Source: RPRB01 sp035501615 (GTDB lineage Bacteria > Myxococcota > Myxococcia > Myxococcales > Myxococcaceae). Taken from it: DNA of 64,000 bases. The translations under genes were made by a program, and so were the position numbers. Position 1 is the first letter of the stretch. Every line of letters starts with the position of its first letter. Below, piece after piece: positions 58,943-64,000 of this stretch. The DNA is taken from assembly GCA_035501615.1 (NCBI GenBank), contig DATJVY010000152.1, forward strand, positions 62,001 to 126,000, read 5' to 3'. Under the pieces are notes generated by a model. That model was given only the letters and a program-made list of their open reading frames with translations, was not told the DNA's origin and did no database searches.

Positions 58943-61804
58943 ATGGTAGGTCCGCGAGCCCTGCTGTTGCTGGCGCTGCTGATCGCCGGCAGGGCCTCCG
59001 CGCTCTCCGACCAGTGGGGTCCCGGAGCCTCCTCCCTGGCCGAGTGCGACGCCGCGCTGCGCCGCCTCGAGAACTTCACGAGCTGGGCCTGCTATTACCA
59101 GTTCGCGTTCGAGCACCGGGATCAGGTCCCTGGAGTGATGCGCGCCATGGCACAGGTGCTGGCGCGTCGGCCGCGGCAGCCCTACGCCTGGCTGATCTCC
59201 GTCGCCCTGCGTGACCTCGCCGACGGTGGAGCGGAGGCCTCGGGTTACCGCGACGCGCAGGGAGAGTTCCGGGCCCGGGGGGACCGGGAAGGCGAGCTGA
59301 CGGCCGCGATGGCCGTCGTCTCGCGTGCCGCGTGGGACGCGGACCTGGAAGTCGGGTGGAAGGCGGATGCGCGCGCCCTCGAGCTCGCCCGGGAGATGAA
59401 GGATCCCGAGGCGGAGGCGTGGGCTCTGCAAGGGGGCGCGGAGCTCGCCATCACCGGTGTCGACTACGGTCGGGCGGAGCGAATGCTCCGAGAGGCGCAG
59501 CCGCTCCTCACCCCACGGAGCCAGTGGTGGGTGCGGTGGCGGGTCGACCACACCCTGGGCCGGACGCTGTCGGCCACCGCGCGTCCGCTGGAGGCGATCG
59601 AGGCGTTCGACCGGGCGGCATCTCTCGCGGCGACCCACCCAGTCTGGCGGGTGATGACCGCCAGCTTCCGGGCCGAGGAGGCCGTCCGGCTCGCCTCGGC
59701 GGGCGCCCTGCCCACTGCCGAGGCCGATCGGCGCCTGGAGGAGGCGCTGGCGCTCGCCCGGACCGACGGGATGGTGATCTGGTTCTTTGGCGGAGAGGGG
59801 ACACTCGAGCTGCTCTCCGCCGCCCTCCACGGGGCGAGCCAGGAAGGCCTCTCCGTCGCCCAGAGGGAGCTGAAGTGGGCCGAGAGGCGGGATCAGCCGG
59901 TGCTGAAGAGCGCGGCGCTCCGGCTCCTGGCCCGGATGACGATCGAGCTCGACCCGGCGCACCCCGAGCGCGCGCGGCCCTTCGCCGAGCGACAGGGCGC
60001 GCTCGCCCTGGAGCTCCAGAGCGCTCCCGAGCTGGCACTGGCCACGCTTTCGGAAGCGCATCTGGACTGGCGGGCGAAGGACGCACCCGGGCTGCAGCGC
60101 GACGCCGCCACCGTCCTGGAGACGGTCGATCGGATCCGCTGGCAGCAGCCGCAAGGCCTCGTTCGCGCCCGGACGAGCGCCGACTGGGCGTTCGCCTACG
60201 AGCTGCTCGCCGGCTGGGAGCTCGACCTCGCCGGTCCGGCTCCCTCGGGATCCGCCGTCGACGAGCCGCTGGCCACCATGGAACGGCTCAGGGGCCGGGT
60301 CCTCCTCGACGAGCTGGTCCGCTCCGGCGTCTCCGCCGATGCGGTTCCCGGGGAGCTCGAGGAGCGCCGCCGGAAGGTGCTGTCGGAGATCGGCCACGCC
60401 CAGCGGGTCCTGGTCGGCACCGATGTCTCCCAACCCGAGCGCGACGCGGCCCGCGGGCAGCTCCAGCGAGCCGAGTCGAGCCTCGTGGACCTCGAGGACG
60501 CCATCGCCCGGGCTCATCCGGCCGCGGCTCCGGTCCCGGTGGCGAGCCGGCAGGCGCTCCAGGTAGCCCTGCGCGGTGACGAGGCCCTCCTGTCGTTCCA
60601 GCTCTGGCGCCCGGCGTTCTCGCTGCGGGCTCCGTATCCGGTGGGGCGTTCCTGGCTGGTGGTCCTCACCCGGCGGGACGCCTTTGCCGTTCCAGTCCCG
60701 GATGCCCACCGCATCGAGCCGGAGGCCGCCATGTTCCAGCAGCTGGTCCGCGCCCGGGATGGGTCCGAGCGGGAAGCGGCGCAGAGCCTGGGCCGGCAGC
60801 TGCTCTCCGCCGCAGCGGCCCGACTCCTGCCCGAGGTCCGTTCGCTGATCGTCGTTCCGGACGGTCCGCTCAACGGATTACCGCTGGAGACGCTCGAGCT
60901 CTCCGGTCAGCCGCTCGGCCAGAAGTACGCGGTCTCCGTGGTTCCCTCCGCCTCGCTCTGGCTCCGCTGGAGGCGCGGAGCGGCCTCGGCGCCCGGGCCG
61001 GCGCTCGCGCTCGCAGATCCCCAGGCCGGCTCCGCCCCGGGGGCGCAGCGGGACGCGGCACGGTGGCTCGAGAGCCTGCAGCTTCCCTCGCTGCCCCACG
61101 CCCGGGAGGAGGCCTCGGCGATGGTCGACGCGCTCGGGCGTGGAGGTGCGCTCCGGCTCGGGACCGAGGCCAGCGAGCATTTCTTGAAGACCGCCGACCT
61201 CCGCTCGTGGGGCGTGCTCCACTTCGCCACCCACGCGGTCGTGGACGAGACCGAGCCCGACCGTTCGGCCCTGGTGCTCGCCCCGGGCGACGCAGACGAG
61301 GACGGCCTCCTCCAGCCGCGGGAGATCGCCCAGCTCGACCTGAACCGCAAGGTGGTCGTCCTCTCCGCCTGCCGGACCGCCTCCGGCCACCTCGTCGCCT
61401 CCGAGGGCGTCTACGGACTGGTGCGCGCGTTCTTCCGTGCCGGCGCCGTGGCCGTGCTCGCCTCGCCGTGGCCACTCGGCGATGCCGACGCCCAGCAGCT
61501 CATCGACGAGCTGGCGGTGCGGCTCGGCGAGGGCCAGACGCTGGGGAACGCCCTGGCCGGCGCCAAGCGCGCACGACGCGAGGCAGGGGCCCCGACCCGG
61601 GTCTGGGCGGGGCTGCAGCTCTACGGCGACGGGAGCGTCGTGCCCCATCCGGTTCCTTCGCGGGCGAGGGCGGTGCTCGTGCTCCTTGCCGCCGCGCTCG
61701 CGCTCGGGGCGTTGCTGGCGCGGGCCTTCGGCCGGCGCGGGTGCAGGACGGCCGGCCCGGGTGCACCGGAGCCGTCGCCGCCCGTCGGTGGACCGAGCGC
61801 CTGA
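58943..61804 (+). CDS. secreted, membrane-anchored CHAT-domain protease with TPR-like repeats
   Basis: A 953-residue protein from ATG 58943. The signal peptide ends at GRASA. Helical TPR-like repeats (about 60-450: REMKDPEAEAWALQGGAELA, RPLEAIEAFDRAASLA and similar) follow. A CHAT (caspase-like) domain at about 640-895 holds the catalytic His in LHFATHA (H764) and Cys in LSACRTASG (C810). A single membrane segment (VLVLLAAALALGALLARAF) precedes a Pro/Gly tail. The dyad is intact, so it should be an active Cys peptidase. Most CHAT proteases are cytosolic (separase-like); export is notable. GTG 58886 is a possible longer start. The last 184 bp overlap the convergent gene. Confidence 0.85.
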   Translation: MVGPRALLLLALLIAGRASALSDQWGPGASSLAECDAALRRLENFTSWACYYQFAFEHRDQVPGVMRAMAQVLARRPRQPYAWLISVALRDLADGGAEASGYRDAQGEFRARGDREGELTAAMAVVSRAAWDADLEVGWKADARALELAREMKDPEAEAWALQGGAELAITGVDYGRAERMLREAQPLLTPRSQWWVRWRVDHTLGRTLSATARPLEAIEAFDRAASLAATHPVWRVMTASFRAEEAVRLASAGALPTAEADRRLEEALALARTDGMVIWFFGGEGTLELLSAALHGASQEGLSVAQRELKWAERRDQPVLKSAALRLLARMTIELDPAHPERARPFAERQGALALELQSAPELALATLSEAHLDWRAKDAPGLQRDAATVLETVDRIRWQQPQGLVRARTSADWAFAYELLAGWELDLAGPAPSGSAVDEPLATMERLRGRVLLDELVRSGVSADAVPGELEERRRKVLSEIGHAQRVLVGTDVSQPERDAARGQLQRAESSLVDLEDAIARAHPAAAPVPVASRQALQVALRGDEALLSFQLWRPAFSLRAPYPVGRSWLVVLTRRDAFAVPVPDAHRIEPEAAMFQQLVRARDGSEREAAQSLGRQLLSAAAARLLPEVRSLIVVPDGPLNGLPLETLELSGQPLGQKYAVSVVPSASLWLRWRRGAASAPGPALALADPQAGSAPGAQRDAARWLESLQLPSLPHAREEASAMVDALGRGGALRLGTEASEHFLKTADLRSWGVLHFATHAVVDETEPDRSALVLAPGDADEDGLLQPREIAQLDLNRKVVVLSACRTASGHLVASEGVYGLVRAFFRAGAVAVLASPWPLGDADAQQLIDELAVRLGEGQTLGNALAGAKRARREAGAPTRVWAGLQLYGDGSVVPHPVPSRARAVLVLLAAALALGALLARAFGRRGCRTAGPGAPEPSPPVGGPSA

Positions 61805-63597
61805 GCGACGCCCTGGGCGAGTCGGACCCCATGCCGCGCCCGAGAACGGGGCGGTCTCGCATCCTCCGCTCGGCTTCGGGGCGGGTCCACGCGGTAGAGC
61901 GCCCCGTGCACCACGCCGTATGTCGCCTCCGGGCCGAGCGGCGTCCAGCCCGTCCGCGGCCCCGCGGCCTGCGTGCCGTCGGTGAGGAGGAGGACGGTGT
62001 GCGAACCCGGTGCCGTCCAGCGCTCCCGCACCAGCACCCGGTCCCCGCGCTCGCGGGCGAGCAGCTTCACCCAGAGGTTGCAGAGCTGCAGCCGGCTTGC
62101 GTGCGTCTCGTTGACCAGCTCTCCCGAAGAGAGCGGCAGCGCCCGGGCCACCTCGCGGCAGGCATCGCCGTTCTCCCGGCTCTCGAACCCGCGCCCCATC
62201 ACCGCGACGAGCGGCGCGCGTCGCCAGCCCGGGAGCACGGCCACGAGCAGAACGCTCGCGGCGGCGGCGGCGAGCACTGTCCGCAGCCAGGGCCGGCGAA
62301 TCTCCGGGGCCCAGAGCGCCGCCACGAGGGCGACGAGCGGCGCGAGGTTCACCGACAGCCGTGGCTGGAAGTTCCGTCCGGCGAGGAAGGACAGCGCGGC
62401 GAGCTCCACTCCCACCACCGCCGCGATGGGCGCGAGCCGGGTGCGCAGCCAGGGTGACCACAGCGAAGTGGCCAACGTCAACCCGAGCAGCGCGAGCGCG
62501 ATCCACGCGGCATCGGGAGGGAACCAGCCGGCCCAGGCCGCCCGCGGGTAGAAGAGCAGCCGGGGGACGAGGCCGAGTGGCCCCGTCCCGGCGTCGAAGG
62601 TGGTGCTCGCCACCAGGGTCTCGAGCCGCCAGGTGAAGGGCACCAGGAGCCAGAGCACCATCGGGGTGAGCAGCCATCCCCAGGCGAAGCGCAGTCGCCG
62701 GGGGAGCAGCGCCGCGAGCCAGGACCGGTCCACGAAGAAGGCGAGCGAGACGAATGCGAAGAGGCTCACCGCGGCCAGCCAGCGGACGACCCGGGGCCGT
62801 CCGAGGCTCACCGCCTGGTCGAGCACCACGGTCTGGACGCCCCCGGTGTGGACGAGCCAGGCGGCGAGCAGGGTGGTTCCCAGCCCGAGGACGAGGACGC
62901 CCAGCCCCCACGGTCGCCGGAGCGCCCCCAGGAGCGACCCCGCGATGCCGGCGAGCCGCCGGAGCCCGCCGGGGCCGAGGGTCTCGGTCAGGAGCACCGC
63001 GGCGGCCAGGAAGAGCCCGTACTGGAACTTGACGTGGAAGAGCGCATTGCCGAGCAGGGCGAGGCTCCACGGCCGCGCCGAGCCGACCTCGCGGGCATGG
63101 ATCCAGGCCACCGTCGCCCCGAGGGTGAAGACCGCCGCCGGCACCTCGAGCATCCCGTCGGCCGCGTGCTCGAGGAGGTCCCGGTTCCCCAGCAGCAGCG
63201 GGCAGGAGATGGCGAAGAGGGCCAGCGCCTCGCCGCGACCGGAGGCGAGGACCGTCGCGGAAAGGGCGAGCCCGAGCACCAGCAGCGCCACGAAGGCCAC
63301 CGAGACGCCGAGCTCCACCCCGAGCGCCCGGGCCGGGCCGGCCAGGGCGTGGGCCGGCGCGGCGACGAGCAGGCGGAGCGTCGGCCACTGCTCCGGGCCG
63401 GCGACGTCCCAGAGGACGCGGGCGGGGTCGAGCCGGGTGAGCGCGTCGGCCGCGTCCACGTCCAGGAGGGCGCGCCGCGCGGCGTCGTAGGTGAGGGCGT
63501 GGCGGTTGGGCACCTCGGGCAGCGCGGCGGCGAGCCGCCAGGCGACGAGGAGGGCGGTCGCGGTGCCCACCAGCCAGAGCGCACGGGCACGCCCCAC
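61621..63597 (-). CDS. polytopic membrane protein, GT-C glycosyltransferase-like
   Basis: A 658-residue integral membrane protein from GTG 63597 with about twelve hydrophobic segments. A first periplasmic loop (EVPNRHALTYDAARRALLDV, then ADALTRLDPARVLWD) has acidic residues after the first helix, as in GT-C glycosyltransferases that use polyprenyl-phosphate sugars. Later, LLGNRDLLEHAADGMLEVPAAVF is also typical. A C-terminal soluble region follows (ENGDACREVARALP, THASRLQLCNLWVKLLA). Roughly the last 60 residues are Pro/Arg-rich and read antisense to the CHAT gene, so the true functional end may be earlier. It begins 1 nt after the upstream gene's stop. Confidence 0.65.
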   Translation of the reverse strand: MGRARALWLVGTATALLVAWRLAAALPEVPNRHALTYDAARRALLDVDAADALTRLDPARVLWDVAGPEQWPTLRLLVAAPAHALAGPARALGVELGVSVAFVALLVLGLALSATVLASGRGEALALFAISCPLLLGNRDLLEHAADGMLEVPAAVFTLGATVAWIHAREVGSARPWSLALLGNALFHVKFQYGLFLAAAVLLTETLGPGGLRRLAGIAGSLLGALRRPWGLGVLVLGLGTTLLAAWLVHTGGVQTVVLDQAVSLGRPRVVRWLAAVSLFAFVSLAFFVDRSWLAALLPRRLRFAWGWLLTPMVLWLLVPFTWRLETLVASTTFDAGTGPLGLVPRLLFYPRAAWAGWFPPDAAWIALALLGLTLATSLWSPWLRTRLAPIAAVVGVELAALSFLAGRNFQPRLSVNLAPLVALVAALWAPEIRRPWLRTVLAAAAASVLLVAVLPGWRRAPLVAVMGRGFESRENGDACREVARALPLSSGELVNETHASRLQLCNLWVKLLARERGDRVLVRERWTAPGSHTVLLLTDGTQAAGPRTGWTPLGPEATYGVVHGALYRVDPPRSRAEDARPPRSRARHGVRLAQGVAQALGPPTGGDGSGAPGPAVLHPRRPKARASNAPSASAAARSTSTALAREGTGWGTTLPSP

Positions 63598-63598
63598 G

Positions 63599-64000
63599 TC
63601 AGTGGGCCCCGGAGAGGAGGATCACCGCGCGGGCCACCAGCGGGTGGGTGGCAGGGTTCCACGGGCGAGGGTGCTCCTCGCCGCCGACGGCCATCACCCG
63701 CTCGTAGAACGGGTCCTGCACGAAGAAGGTCAGCGACGCCTGGGTCACGATGGAGAGGGCGGCGAGCGCGACGATGGGAGCTCGGAGCGGCCGGCGGGGC
63801 CATGCCTCCCGCAGCCCGCAGGCCAGCGAGACGCCGAGGATGGGCAGGCCGTCGGAGAGCATCCGGTTCCCGGGCGAGGAGCCGCCCCACCACATGTACC
63901 AGTGCCCCATCACGCAGACGAAGACCGTGAACGCGAGCCCGAGGGGCAGGAACCAGCGCGGGGAGAGGCCGCGACCGGCCCGCACCAGCGCTGCGGCGGA
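63599..64000 (-). CDS. C-terminal part of a membrane protein (5' end outside window)
   Basis: The frame is open from the window edge (first visible codons encode SAAALVRAGRG) to the TGA at 63599-63601. It encodes a hydrophobic protein: WFLPLGLAFTVFVCVMGHW, LSDGLPILGVSLACGL and PIVALAALSIVTQASLTFF, with GGSSPGNRMLSDG between. The short GTG start at 63985 is probably internal. It resembles the last helices of a GT-C or similar polytopic protein and is operonic with the next gene (TGA-C-GTG). Confidence 0.6.
   Translation of the reverse strand, partial: SAAALVRAGRGLSPRWFLPLGLAFTVFVCVMGHWYMWWGGSSPGNRMLSDGLPILGVSLACGLREAWPRRPLRAPIVALAALSIVTQASLTFFVQDPFYERVMAVGGEEHPRPWNPATHPLVARAVILLSGAH

Noticed and set aside
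57653..60709. 1018-codon open frame antisense to clpX and the CHAT gene
   Set aside because: It spans two clear genes on the other strand and has no motif, signal or start context.

Overview
The window is GC-rich, densely packed bacterial chromosome of housekeeping character. A deltaproteobacterial-type (Myxococcota) origin is suggested by nearly all G/C third codon positions, AgmX/PglI-type C-terminal tails behind GYF-like domains, a DUF6178 protein, many Cys-anchored vWA lipoproteins, and convergent genes that touch or overlap. The genus is not determinable from sequence alone; an Anaeromyxobacter-like organism is a guess. No rRNA, CRISPR array, prophage or insertion sequence was seen.

Layout. 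1-4,000: tail of a secreted protein, DUF6178 protein, O-antigen-ligase-like protein and a small membrane protein. 4,000-13,500: pyrD, an atypical adenosine-deaminase-family enzyme, then a one-carbon block (folD, lgt-like gene, metF, gcvT-gcvH-gcvP). 13,500-26,000: mixed envelope and metabolic genes (esterase, TonB-like protein, SpoIID/LytB lipoprotein, tRNA-Cys, asd, 7Fe ferredoxin, GNAT, GT28-like glycosyltransferase, hrpB, HAD phosphatase). 26,000-31,500: DsrE-like protein, two paralogous vWA lipoproteins separated by a 60-bp tandem repeat, RimK-like ATP-grasp ligase, DsbD-alpha-like protein, rlmB.

31,400-47,650 is the translation/transcription core. The tRNA Thr-Tyr-Gly-Thr-tuf array has the same order as E. 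coli thrU-tyrU-glyT-thrT-tufB. It is followed by rpmG, tRNA-Trp, secE, nusG, rplK, rplA, then an unusual insertion (PH-like membrane gene, a decayed fragment, antisense exported msrA). A strong promoter and L10-type leader then precede rplJ-rplL-rpoB-rpoC and a large terminator hairpin.

47,800-57,400: a vWA-vWD protein, then a run of sulfur-related genes. These are a peroxiredoxin, an overlapping three-gene operon (ThiF/MoeB-like E1; TusA; degenerate E1 fused to a JAMM peptidase), an APS-kinase-like protein and LarE. The three-gene operon looks like a split heterodimeric E1 with its own isopeptidase and sulfur carrier, and is the most interesting system here. Beta-barrel, RHH, truA and GYF-AgmX genes follow. 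57,400-64,000: clpX, a secreted membrane-anchored CHAT protease, and two polytopic membrane proteins.

Regulation. Several genes lacking a ribosome binding site have TANNNT boxes 7-14 nt before the start codon, suggesting leaderless transcripts. Three divergent gene pairs share overlapping back-to-back -10 elements.
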